Below, in pieces: positions 1 through 5,081 of a DNA stretch of 5,081 bases. The translations under genes and the position numbers were made by a program. Origin of the DNA: DATFWC01 sp045801465 (GTDB taxonomy: Bacteria > Pseudomonadota > Alphaproteobacteria > Rhizobiales > Xanthobacteraceae); the NCBI GenBank assembly GCA_045801465.1, contig JBJMSU010000167.1, positions 1-5,081 on the forward strand. Reading direction: 5' to 3'. Each line of letters starts with the position of its first letter. The stretch's first letter is position 1. The notes under the pieces are model-generated. The model worked only from the letters and a program-made list of their open reading frames with translations, had not been told where the DNA came from and did not search any database.

Positions 1-1
1 G

Positions 2-286
2 CTGCGCAACGGCTATATCCGCGAGCCGCATGTGGCGGTGGAGATCGAGGCCTATCGGCCGTTCTTCATCCTCGGCGAGGTCACCGCGCCCGGCCAGTAC
101 CCCTACGTCGCCAACATGACGGCGGAGACCGCCATCGCCATAGCCGGCGGTTTCACCCCGCGCGCCGAGAAGAAGACCGTCGAGGTCAGCCGCTCTGACG
201 AGCGCCAGCTCTACCGCGGCAGGGTCCCCCTCGCTTTCCAGATCCGCCCCGGCGATACCGTCCTCGTCCGCGAACGCTGGTTCTAG
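2..286 (+). CDS. Polysaccharide export protein, SLBB domain, 3' end only (partial)
   Basis: This is the C-terminal ~94 residues of a polysaccharide biosynthesis/export protein (Wza/GumB/ExoF-like); the gene begins upstream of the window. The visible part reads as an SLBB (beta-grasp) domain. It has the stretch GYIREPHVAVEIEAYRPFFI, then LGEVTAPGQYPY, then AIAIAGGFTPRAEKKTVEV, and ends in the characteristic RPGDTVLVRERWF just before the TAG at 284-286. In this family SLBB domains sit in the periplasm and help build the channel that carries polysaccharide to or through the outer membrane. The frame stays open to the left edge, so the GTG at 32 is not the real start. The next gene's ATG follows 42 bp downstream on the same strand, which suggests an operon. 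The family call is strong. Whether this is a Wza-type channel or an ExoF-type protein cannot be told from this fragment. Confidence 0.9.
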   Translation: MRNGYIREPHVAVEIEAYRPFFILGEVTAPGQYPYVANMTAETAIAIAGGFTPRAEKKTVEVSRSDERQLYRGRVPLAFQIRPGDTVLVRERWF

Positions 287-299
287 TTCCCCCCTTTGT

Positions 300-348
300 T
301 TCCGAAGTTCGCGTCAGCGGGTGCTGTGATGTATCACGAACTTCGGAA
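300..348. repeat. Perfect 12-bp inverted repeat enclosing the GT4 start codon
   Basis: TTCCGAAGTTCG (300-311) is the exact reverse complement of CGAACTTCGGAA (337-348), separated by 25 bp that contain ATG 329. Each arm also contains a smaller palindrome, CGAA-N-TTCG, with centres at 307 and 341 (34 bp apart). The loop holds a third palindrome, GTGAT-GT-ATCAC (326-337), which includes the start codon. In mRNA this would form a strong hairpin with the start codon in the loop; in DNA it could be a paired operator. The function is not known. Confidence 0.75.
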
Positions 349-1489
349 CCGGAGCGCTGACACGGCACCGGGCCGCGCTCTGAAAATTCTCCACGTGCTG
401 CGGGCTCCGGTGGGCGGCCTGTTTCGCCACGTGCTCGATCTCGCCAGCGGCCAGGCCGCGCGCGGCCATTCGGTCGGAATCATCGCGGATTCCACCACGG
501 GCGGCGGGCGCACCGATGCGGTGCTGGCGGCACTCGCGCCGCGACTTGCGCTCGGCGTCACACGGATGCCGATGAGCCGGCATGTCGATTTCAGCGACGT
601 TGCGGCGCTGACGACGGTGTCACGGCACGCTGCCGACCACGACGTCGATGTCCTGCATGGCCATGGCGCCAAGGGCGGCGCCTATGCGCGCCTCGCCCGC
701 CGCTACCGTGGCATCCGCGTGTACACGCCGCACGGCGGCAGCCTGCACTATCGCTGGCTCTCGCCCGTGGGATTTCCATACCTCGTTGCCGAGTGGGCGC
801 TCACGCGGCGCACCGATCTGATGCTGTTCGAGAGCGCCTATGGGCGTGACGCGTTCCGCGCCAAGATCGCTACGCCGACACTCGCGCGGGTCGTACACAA
901 CGGCCTTGCTGCCGGCGAGTTCGCGACCATCGCGCCGAAGCCGAACGCGACCGACCTCGTCTTCATCGGCGAACTGCGGACGTTGAAGGGGGTGGACGTG
1001 CTGCTCGATGCCATTGCGCTCGTTAGGCGCGAGCGGGACGCCGTGAACGCCACGATCGTCGGCGAGGGGCCGGACGAGGCCGCATTCCGGGCCAAGGTCG
1101 ATGCGCTCGAGCTCGGCGCAGCAGTTCGCTTCACCGGAGCACTGCCGGCCGCCACCGGGTTCGGCCTCGGCCGTCTCCTCATCGTCCCGTCGCGGGCGGA
1201 ATCGCTGCCCTATATCGTGCTGGAGGCGGCGGCCGCGTCGGTGCCGATGATCGTCACCGACGTCGGCGGGATCAAAGAAATTTTCGGACCAGATGCCGGG
1301 AGCCTTGTGCCCCCGGACGACGCGCCAGCGCTCGCGCGTGCCATCGTGGCGGCACTGTCTGAGCCGGCGACGGCGCACGCCGCGGCGATGCGGCTGCGCC
1401 AGCGCGTCGAACAGCATTTCTCCGCCGACGCGATGACGGATGCCGTGCTTGCCGCTTATGGCGAGGCGCTGGCGGCGCGTCACGGTTAA
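329..1489 (+). CDS. Glycosyltransferase family 4 (GT4) protein
   Basis: A 386-residue retaining GT-B glycosyltransferase, probably cytoplasmic or membrane-associated, that transfers a sugar from a nucleotide-sugar donor to a growing lipid-linked glycan. The N-terminal Rossmann domain opens with LKILHVLRAPVGGLFRHVLD (residues 18-37) and includes the VYTPHGGSLHY segment (131-141). The C-terminal domain begins near DLVFIGELRTLKG (209-221, with a conserved Lys at 220), continues through IVGEGPD (243-249), and carries the GT4 E-x7-E motif ESLPYIVLE, with Glu291 and Glu299. Length is normal for the family. The frame can be extended to a TTG at 296, but I chose ATG 329 because the domain starts soon after it; the Shine-Dalgarno is weak (AGCGGG, 316-321). 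A 12-bp inverted repeat encloses this ATG. Donor, acceptor and linkage cannot be read from the sequence. It sits between the export gene and the priming transferase, consistent with repeat-unit assembly. Confidence 0.92.
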   Translation: MYHELRNRSADTAPGRALKILHVLRAPVGGLFRHVLDLASGQAARGHSVGIIADSTTGGGRTDAVLAALAPRLALGVTRMPMSRHVDFSDVAALTTVSRHAADHDVDVLHGHGAKGGAYARLARRYRGIRVYTPHGGSLHYRWLSPVGFPYLVAEWALTRRTDLMLFESAYGRDAFRAKIATPTLARVVHNGLAAGEFATIAPKPNATDLVFIGELRTLKGVDVLLDAIALVRRERDAVNATIVGEGPDEAAFRAKVDALELGAAVRFTGALPAATGFGLGRLLIVPSRAESLPYIVLEAAAASVPMIVTDVGGIKEIFGPDAGSLVPPDDAPALARAIVAALSEPATAHAAAMRLRQRVEQHFSADAMTDAVLAAYGEALAARHG

Positions 1490-1530
1490 TGCAGGGTGAA
1501 GTCTACACGGAGCTCGCCACGGGCTCCATT

Positions 1531-1757
1531 CTTCCCCTTCGGGGTAGGGCAATCGCATTTGGCGTGCAAGGCCACTCGGTTGTCATCCCGGCCGAGCGCC
1601 TTCAGGCGCGAGAGCCGGGACCCACGTACCCCTCTAGCAGTGATTTTCGAATGCCGGGGTACCTAGGTCCCGGATCGGCTCGCCATGGCGAGCCGTCCGG
1701 GATGACAATCGAAAGGCATAGAGACTCATATGCGATAGCCCTGCCCTTCGGGGAGGG
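1531..1757. repeat. Composite palindromic element filling most of the gap before the phosphotransferase gene
   Basis: Within the gene-free gap 1490-1859, an outer imperfect inverted repeat pairs 1546-1558 (AGGGCAATCGCAT) with 1730-1742 (12 of 13 positions). The flanks just outside each carry a short hairpin of the CCC(C)-TTC-GGG(G) type (1534-1544 and 1744-1752). Between the outer arms lie about 20 bp of poorly matched sequence on each side, and then the 129-bp inner element listed separately. The gap outside the element (1490-1530 and 1758-1859) holds no gene that I can support. It includes an A/T-richer patch at 1797-1829 in which I could not fit a convincing sigma-70 promoter pair. Confidence 0.7.
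1580..1708. repeat. Inner cloverleaf-like palindromic repeat, TTGTCATCCCGG ends
   Basis: The ends are a perfect 12-bp inverted repeat: TTGTCATCCCGG (1580-1591) and CCGGGATGACAA (1697-1708). Three hairpins lie inside. The first is GCGCC-TTCA-GGCGC (1596-1609). The second is long: CCGGGACC (1615-1622) and GTACCCC (1626-1632) pair with GGGGTAC (1656-1662) and GGTCCCGG (1666-1673). The third is a perfect 20-bp palindrome CGGCTCGCCATGGCGAGCCG (1676-1695). The GTCATCCCGG-type end is one I recall from dispersed intergenic repeats of Bradyrhizobium-like genomes. It has no transposase and could be a non-autonomous (MITE/REP-like) element. The strong secondary structure could attenuate transcription into the next gene. 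Confidence 0.8.
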
Positions 1758-1842
1758 ATTAAGAGAAAGCCGCCACGTTCGCCAGAACGCGCACGCCTAA
1801 GCATTTCTTGAAACTTTACCGCTAACGATGGCCTGGGGCGCG

Positions 1843-1859
1843 GTCCCGCCAAGCGGGGT
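1843..1859 (+). promoter_or_regulatory. Ribosome-binding region of the phosphotransferase gene, folded into a small hairpin
   Basis: The only G-rich stretch ahead of the start codons is GCGGGG (1853-1858). It lies 10 nt from ATG 1869 and only 1 nt from ATG 1860, which favours 1869 as a start. The same bases pair with CCCGC (1845-1849) across a CAA loop, so the ribosome site could be partly masked in the mRNA. The stem is only 5 bp plus possible G-U pairs, so any regulatory effect is an inference. Confidence 0.35.
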
Positions 1860-3455
1860 ATGTTGAGCATGCTCGAAGCCGATGCGCGCAAGGTGATGAA
1901 CGCGGGAGCGGCCTCCGCCGTGCCCGCGCGAAGCTCCGTGGCCGCGAGGCCCGCAGTGGCTGTGCCACCCGGTATGGCTACGCTGTCGGCCCAGGCGCGC
2001 GGGCTCTCGCCGGAGGCGCAGAGGGTTGCGGCCGAACCGATCGCGCCTGCCTATTCGCCCATCGTGCTCGCCGGTTTCGTGCGCATGATCGATGCCGCCG
2101 TGATCGCCGTCTTCGGCATCGCGATCTATGTGGCGCATGTGTTCCCGACCTACGGCTTCGCCTGGTACTACCTGGCCGCCAATGCGGGCCTCGCCGTCCT
2201 GGCAGTGATCACGTTCCAGGCCGCCGACATCTATGATGTGCAGGCCTTCCGCACCGCCGTGCAGCAGATCACGCGGCTCGGTGTCGCCTGGAGCATGGTG
2301 TTCCTCATCGCCATGGCGGTCGCCTTCTTCGCCAAGCTCGAGGGGATGTTCTCGCGCGTCTGGCTCGCCCTCACCTACCTGCTCGGATTCCTGGCGCTGA
2401 TCGGCTTTCGCATGATCCTCGCCGGCATTGTGCGCCATTGGACCCGCGAAGGGCGGCTCGACCGCCGTACCGTGGTGGTCGGCGGCGGCGAGGCCGGCGA
2501 AACCCTGATCGAGGCCATCAAGGCGCAGAAGGATGCCGATGTTCACGTCGTCGGCGTGTTCGACGACCGCGGCGACGAGCGCTCGCCCGACACGCTGGCC
2601 GGACGCCGCAAGCTCGGCACGGTCGACGACCTGGTCGAGTTCGCGCGCCGCACGCGCGTCGACCTCGTCATCTTCTCGCTGCCGATCTCGGCCGAGGTGC
2701 GCATCCTGCAGATGCTCAAGAAGCTGTGGGTGCTGCCGGTCGACATTCGGCTTGCCGCCCATTCCAACAAGCTGCGCTTCCGGCCGCGCTCCTATTCCTA
2801 TATCGGCAATGTCCCCGTCCTCGACGTGTTCGACAAGCCGATCACGGACTGGGACGTGGTGATGAAATGGCTGTTCGACAAGTTCGTCGGCAGCCTGCTT
2901 CTCATCGCCGCCACGCCGGTTCTGGCGCTGACCGCGCTTGCCATCAAGCTCGACAGCCGCGGCCCCGTATTCTTCAAGCAGAAGCGCTACGGCTTCAACA
3001 ACGAGATGATCGAGGTGTTCAAGTTCCGCTCGATGTACGTCGATCAATGCGACGCCACGGCGTCGAAGCTCGCGACCAAAAACGATCCGCGCGTCACCCG
3101 CGTCGGGCGCTTTATCCGCAAGGCCAGCATCGACGAGCTGCCGCAGCTCATCAACGTCGTGCTCAAGGGCAACTTGTCGCTGGTCGGCCCGCGCCCGCAC
3201 GCGGTGCATGCCAAGGCCGAGAACCGCCTCTACGACGAGGCGGTCGACGGCTATTTCGCCCGTCACCGCGTCAAGCCCGGCATCACCGGCTGGGCCCAGA
3301 TCAACGGCTGGCGCGGCGAGACCGACACCCACGAGAAGATCCAGCGCCGCGTGGAGCACGACCTGTACTACATCGAGAACTGGTCGGTGCTGTTCGATCT
3401 CTACATCCTGGCGCGGACGCCCTCGGCGCTCGCCAAGACTCAGAACGCCTATTGA
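1860..3455 (+). CDS. Undecaprenyl-phosphate sugar phosphotransferase (WcaJ/ExoY-type polyprenyl glycosylphosphotransferase)
   Basis: A 531-residue inner-membrane enzyme that starts lipid-linked glycan synthesis by moving a sugar 1-phosphate (often glucose or galactose) from a UDP-sugar to undecaprenyl phosphate. Order: an Ala/Pro/Arg-rich, probably disordered N-terminus (1-70); four predicted membrane helices (about 75-95, 103-122, 142-159, 168-190); a nucleotide-binding-like CoA_binding_3 domain with GGGEAG (208-213); a membrane-associated hydrophobic helix (341-363); then the catalytic bacterial sugar transferase domain. The catalytic part has GPVFFKQKRYG (368-378), FKFRSM (387-392), the Asp425-Glu426 dyad in SIDELPQL, SLVGPRPH ending at 447, and VKPGITGWAQINGWRGETDT (471-490). 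All expected catalytic motifs are intact. The start could be ATG 1860 or ATG 1869; the G-run at 1855-1858 is only 1 nt from the first but 10 nt from the second, so 1869 (528 aa) may be used. It follows a 370-bp gap and overlaps the next gene by one base. The sugar is not determinable. Confidence 0.95.
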   Translation: MLSMLEADARKVMNAGAASAVPARSSVAARPAVAVPPGMATLSAQARGLSPEAQRVAAEPIAPAYSPIVLAGFVRMIDAAVIAVFGIAIYVAHVFPTYGFAWYYLAANAGLAVLAVITFQAADIYDVQAFRTAVQQITRLGVAWSMVFLIAMAVAFFAKLEGMFSRVWLALTYLLGFLALIGFRMILAGIVRHWTREGRLDRRTVVVGGGEAGETLIEAIKAQKDADVHVVGVFDDRGDERSPDTLAGRRKLGTVDDLVEFARRTRVDLVIFSLPISAEVRILQMLKKLWVLPVDIRLAAHSNKLRFRPRSYSYIGNVPVLDVFDKPITDWDVVMKWLFDKFVGSLLLIAATPVLALTALAIKLDSRGPVFFKQKRYGFNNEMIEVFKFRSMYVDQCDATASKLATKNDPRVTRVGRFIRKASIDELPQLINVVLKGNLSLVGPRPHAVHAKAENRLYDEAVDGYFARHRVKPGITGWAQINGWRGETDTHEKIQRRVEHDLYYIENWSVLFDLYILARTPSALAKTQNAY

Positions 3456-4942
3456 TGACCCATCTAGAACATTTTCCATTTGGCCTTACGCAAGCCAAGT
3501 TCGTCATTGCCGGGCTTGGCCCGGCAATCCCGCTTAGTTTGGCACTGCCTTTCCGGGCTAAGCGAGATGGCCGGGACAAGCCCGGCCATGACGATTCAGC
3601 GCAAGTGGAAAACGCTCTTGCCGCCACCGAGGCAGCGCGCGTTCACGCGCCGGGCTTGCAGTTTTCCCTGGAAGCGCTGCGCGGCGCGCTGTTATGGCTC
3701 ACCGGCTTTTTCGGCGCTTTCGTCTTCATCGAGCCGAGCCCCTACGAGATCGCCTCGCTGCTCGCCATCATCGCCTTCGCGGTGACCGGCCTGTCACTGA
3801 CGCCCGCCGTGATGCCGCTGGCGGCGCTGCTGGTCCTCTACAACGCCGGCTTTGCCATTGCGGTCGTTCCCGTGCTCGACCGGCCGAAAGCGCTGCTGTG
3901 GGTGCTGGTATCCTGCTATCTCAGCGTCACCGCGCTGTTCTTTGCCGCGATGCTCGGCCGCAACACGGCGGCACGTGTCAGGCTGCTGCTGCGCGGCACC
4001 ACGAGCGCCGCCGGCTTGAGCGCCATTGTCGCCATCGTCGGCTATTTTCATCTCGTGCCAGGCTCGGACCTCTTTCTCCTCTACGACCGCGCCCGCGGCA
4101 CCTTCAACGATCCCAACGTGCTCGGCGCCTTCATGGTGCTGCCGGCGCTGCTGGCGTTCCAGCGCGTGCTGGCCGCCCGCATCATCGACAGCCTGCGCGC
4201 GGGCGCCTTGCTGCTGGTGCTGCTCACGGCCTTGTTCCTGTCCTTCTCGCGCGGCGCGTGGGGTCAGTTCGCCTTCTCGGCCGCCATCCTGATGGGCTTG
4301 TCGTTCATCACCACCCAGTCGACGCGCGAACGCCTGCGCATCGCGCTGTTCGCCATTGCCGGCGCCGTCCTGATCGCGGCGTTCGTGCTGGCGCTGTTGT
4401 CGATCGGTCAGGTCGCCGAGTTGTTCAAGGAGCGCGCGAGCCTCGAGCAGAGCTACGACCTGGGCTACACGGGCCGGTTCGGCCGCCATCTCCTCGGCCT
4501 GGTGATGGCGCTGGACAATCCGTTCGGGCTCGGCCCGCTGCAGTTCCGCACCTATTTCCCCGAGGACCCGCACAACGCCTATCTCAATGCCTTCGCGTCG
4601 GGCGGCTGGATCTCCGGATTGGCCTATCTGGCGCTCACCGCCACGACGCTGCTCTCAGGACTCCGCCTTGCCTTTGTCACGACGCCGTGGCGGCCGGTCT
4701 ATCTCGCCGTCTATGCCGCCTTCGTGGGCGTCGCGGCGGAAAGCGTCCTCATCGACAGCGACCATTGGCGCCACTATTTCCTCATTCTCGGCGTGCTGTG
4801 GGGCCTGATGGCGGCATCGCGCGCTTACGCGGTCTCCGGCCGGGTTCGGCAGCGGCGGCTCGCTGTGAGCGCCGCCAGCAGCGGACGCATCGCCAGCGGC
4901 GGCCGCCCGGAAGCCCTTGCAGGACCCGCCGCGGCGACGTAG
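3455..4942 (+). CDS. O-antigen ligase / Wzy-type polymerase-like membrane protein
   Basis: A 495-residue polytopic protein as read from ATG 3455, with about 11 hydrophobic segments (roughly between residues 74 and 456). It contains FLSFSRGAWGQF (261-272), a large periplasmic-type loop (about 317-379) with FGRHLLGL (342-349) and PFGLGPLQF (356-364), and DPHNAYLNAFASGGW (371-385), typical of the Wzy_C/O-antigen ligase superfamily. Such proteins polymerise lipid-linked units or ligate glycan to an acceptor on the periplasmic face. In an EPS locus an ExoQ-like polymerase is as likely as a WaaL-like ligase. ATG 3455 overlaps the preceding stop (TGATG) and lacks a Shine-Dalgarno, suggesting translational coupling. 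However, residues ~4-56 are encoded by a palindromic repeat, and similarity to the family seems to begin only near residue 72. In-frame GTG 3605 (445 aa, closer to usual length) or TTG 3656 are alternative starts, both without a clear ribosome binding site. The last ~36 residues form a basic, low-complexity tail. Gene identity is firm; start and exact reaction are not. Confidence 0.88.
   Translation: MTHLEHFPFGLTQAKFVIAGLGPAIPLSLALPFRAKRDGRDKPGHDDSAQVENALAATEAARVHAPGLQFSLEALRGALLWLTGFFGAFVFIEPSPYEIASLLAIIAFAVTGLSLTPAVMPLAALLVLYNAGFAIAVVPVLDRPKALLWVLVSCYLSVTALFFAAMLGRNTAARVRLLLRGTTSAAGLSAIVAIVGYFHLVPGSDLFLLYDRARGTFNDPNVLGAFMVLPALLAFQRVLAARIIDSLRAGALLLVLLTALFLSFSRGAWGQFAFSAAILMGLSFITTQSTRERLRIALFAIAGAVLIAAFVLALLSIGQVAELFKERASLEQSYDLGYTGRFGRHLLGLVMALDNPFGLGPLQFRTYFPEDPHNAYLNAFASGGWISGLAYLALTATTLLSGLRLAFVTTPWRPVYLAVYAAFVGVAAESVLIDSDHWRHYFLILGVLWGLMAASRAYAVSGRVRQRRLAVSAASSGRIASGGRPEALAGPAAAT
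3464..3620. repeat. Second composite palindromic element, outer imperfect arms
   Basis: The outer arms 3464-3482 and 3602-3620 are reverse complements at 15 of 19 positions, sharing an AGAnCnTTTTCCA core. They bracket the inner 92-bp repeat and lie wholly within the open reading frame that begins at 3455. The general plan matches the first composite element: outer imperfect arms, a short unmatched spacer, and an inner cloverleaf unit with GTCAT ends. Confidence 0.6.
3502..3593. repeat. Inner palindromic repeat, CGTCATTGCCGGG ends, read in frame by the ligase-like gene
   Basis: The terminal CGTCAT (3502-3507) pairs with ATGACG (3588-3593). Inside are three hairpins: TTGCCGGGC-TTG-GCCCGGCAA (3507-3527, perfect 9-bp stem), CGCTTAG (3531-3537) with CTAAGCG (3558-3564), and TGGCCGGG (3568-3575) with CCCGGCCA (3581-3588). 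From memory this is a very common dispersed repeat type in Bradyrhizobium/Rhodopseudomonas-like genomes, where it often yields false peptides such as VIAGLGPAI and GRDKPGHDD; both strings appear here in the frame of the downstream gene. Confidence 0.85.
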
Positions 4943-4945
4943 ATC
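4917..4945 (+). promoter_or_regulatory. Possible promoter for tRNA-Pro (weak)
   Basis: TTGCAG (4917-4922) resembles a -35 box and lies 17 bp from TAGATC (4940-4945), a poor -10 match that overlaps the ligase-like gene's stop codon. Transcription would start about 10-15 bp before the tRNA. The -35 and the spacing are good but the -10 matches only three of six consensus positions, so this is tentative. Confidence 0.25.
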
Positions 4946-4965
4946 ATCGGCCCTCAAGGACACGG

Positions 4966-5043
4966 CGGAGCGTAGCGCAGCCCGGTTAGCGCACCAGTCT
5001 GGGGGACTGGGGGTCCCGAGTTCAAATCTCGGCGCTCCGACCA
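4966..5043 (+). tRNA. tRNA-Pro (anticodon GGG)
   Basis: A complete cloverleaf can be drawn by hand. The acceptor stem is CGGAGCG (4966-4972) with CGCTCCG (5033-5039), and the discriminator A5040 is followed by an encoded CCA (5041-5043). The D stem is GCGC (4975-4978)/GCGC (4989-4992), with GG in the loop. The anticodon stem is CCAGT (4994-4998)/ACTGG (5006-5010), loop CTGGGGG, anticodon GGG at 5001-5003. The variable loop has 5 nt. The T stem is CCGAG (5016-5020)/CTCGG (5028-5032), with loop TTCAAAT. The C1-G72 pair and A73 are typical of bacterial proline tRNAs. It reads CCC and CCU codons. It begins only 23 bp after the ligase-like gene's stop, so it is either co-transcribed or uses a promoter inside that gene's 3' end. 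Confidence 0.97.
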
Positions 5044-5064
5044 CCGCCCACTAGAAAAGGGCGG
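5044..5064 (+). terminator. Hairpin after tRNA-Pro, possible terminator or processing signal
   Basis: Immediately after the encoded CCA, CCGCCC (5044-5049) pairs perfectly with GGGCGG (5059-5064) around a 9-nt loop (ACTAGAAAA). The position suits a tRNA transcript terminator. No T-run follows in the 17 bases left in the window, so it is not a standard intrinsic terminator as seen. Confidence 0.4.
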
Positions 5065-5081
5065 CTCGCAACAACATCTTC

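Noticed and set aside
296..328. TTG 296 as the start of the GT4 gene.
   Set aside because: Rare start codon, no ribosome site, and the added residues are encoded by the left arm and loop of the inverted repeat; ATG 329 is better.
325..338. CRP- or FNR-like site (TGTGA...TCACG).
   Set aside because: The half-sites are separated by 4 bp rather than the 6 bp of CRP sites, and the inner GTGAT/ATCAC halves have only 2 bp between them rather than the 4 bp of FNR/FixK sites; it is better seen as part of the larger inverted repeat.
1489..1800. 103-aa open frame starting TAATG right after the GT4 gene, looking translationally coupled.
   Set aside because: Most of it is a reading of the palindromic element (1531-1757); the peptide has no domain-like pattern and no ribosome site.
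1808..1836. Sigma-70 promoter at TTGAAA (1808-1813) ahead of the phosphotransferase gene.
   Set aside because: No acceptable -10 box at 16-18 bp; the sequence there is GC-rich (GGCCTG).
2438..3454. Upstream extension of the ligase-like frame to an 834-aa protein.
   Set aside because: This part is an Arg-rich out-of-frame reading of the phosphotransferase gene; the real frame can begin only at 3455 or later.
1797..3479. 560-aa antisense open frame.
   Set aside because: His/Asp/Gly-rich shadow of the phosphotransferase gene caused by high GC at third positions; the + strand protein has all its family motifs.
3694..4989. 431-aa + strand frame overlapping the ligase-like gene and running into the tRNA.
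   Set aside because: Arg/Ala/His-rich composition typical of a shifted frame; the overlapping frame encodes clear membrane helices and family motifs.
4655..5044. Antisense frame beginning with MVGAPRFELGTPSP.
   Set aside because: This is the classic false peptide from reading the reverse complement of a tRNA-Pro gene; the rest is antisense to the ligase-like gene.
1..5081. A new defence, mobile or enzymatic system.
   Set aside because: All intact genes belong to well-known polysaccharide families with complete motifs; there is no CRISPR, transposase, toxin-antitoxin pair or unexplained gene in the window.

Overview
The window is a GC-rich piece of a surface or exopolysaccharide (EPS) biosynthesis locus. 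It most likely comes from an alphaproteobacterium of the order Hyphomicrobiales, in or near Bradyrhizobiaceae/Xanthobacteraceae. The assignment rests on codon use, the style of the protein sequences, and two intergenic palindromic elements with GTCATCCCGG- and GTCATTGCCGGG-type ends of a kind I remember as common in Bradyrhizobium/Rhodopseudomonas-like genomes. It was not tested by a search.

Layout, all on the + strand: (1) the 3' end of a polysaccharide export protein with an SLBB domain (to 286); (2) a family GT4 glycosyltransferase (329-1489), whose start codon lies in the loop of a perfect 12-bp inverted repeat; (3) a gene-free gap of 370 bp (1490-1859), mostly filled by a two-tier palindromic element; (4) a membrane polyprenyl-phosphate sugar phosphotransferase of the WcaJ/ExoY class (1860-3455); (5) a multi-spanning O-antigen ligase/Wzy-type polymerase-like protein (3455-4942), whose first ~55 codons run through a second palindromic element; (6) a tRNA-Pro(GGG) gene (4966-5043), followed by a small hairpin.

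The genes fit one pathway. The phosphotransferase loads the first sugar phosphate onto undecaprenyl phosphate at the inner membrane. The GT4 enzyme (with others outside the window) extends the lipid-linked unit. The ligase/polymerase-like protein joins units or transfers the glycan on the periplasmic face. The SLBB protein belongs to the outer-membrane/periplasmic export channel. Genes 4 and 5 overlap by one base (TGATG), so they are probably translationally coupled. The 370-bp gap suggests that gene 4 starts a separate or modulated transcription unit.

I see no new enzymatic system. The unusual content is structural DNA: two composite palindromic repeats with the same outer-arms-plus-inner-cloverleaf layout, one read in frame into a membrane protein gene, and an inverted repeat enclosing a start codon.
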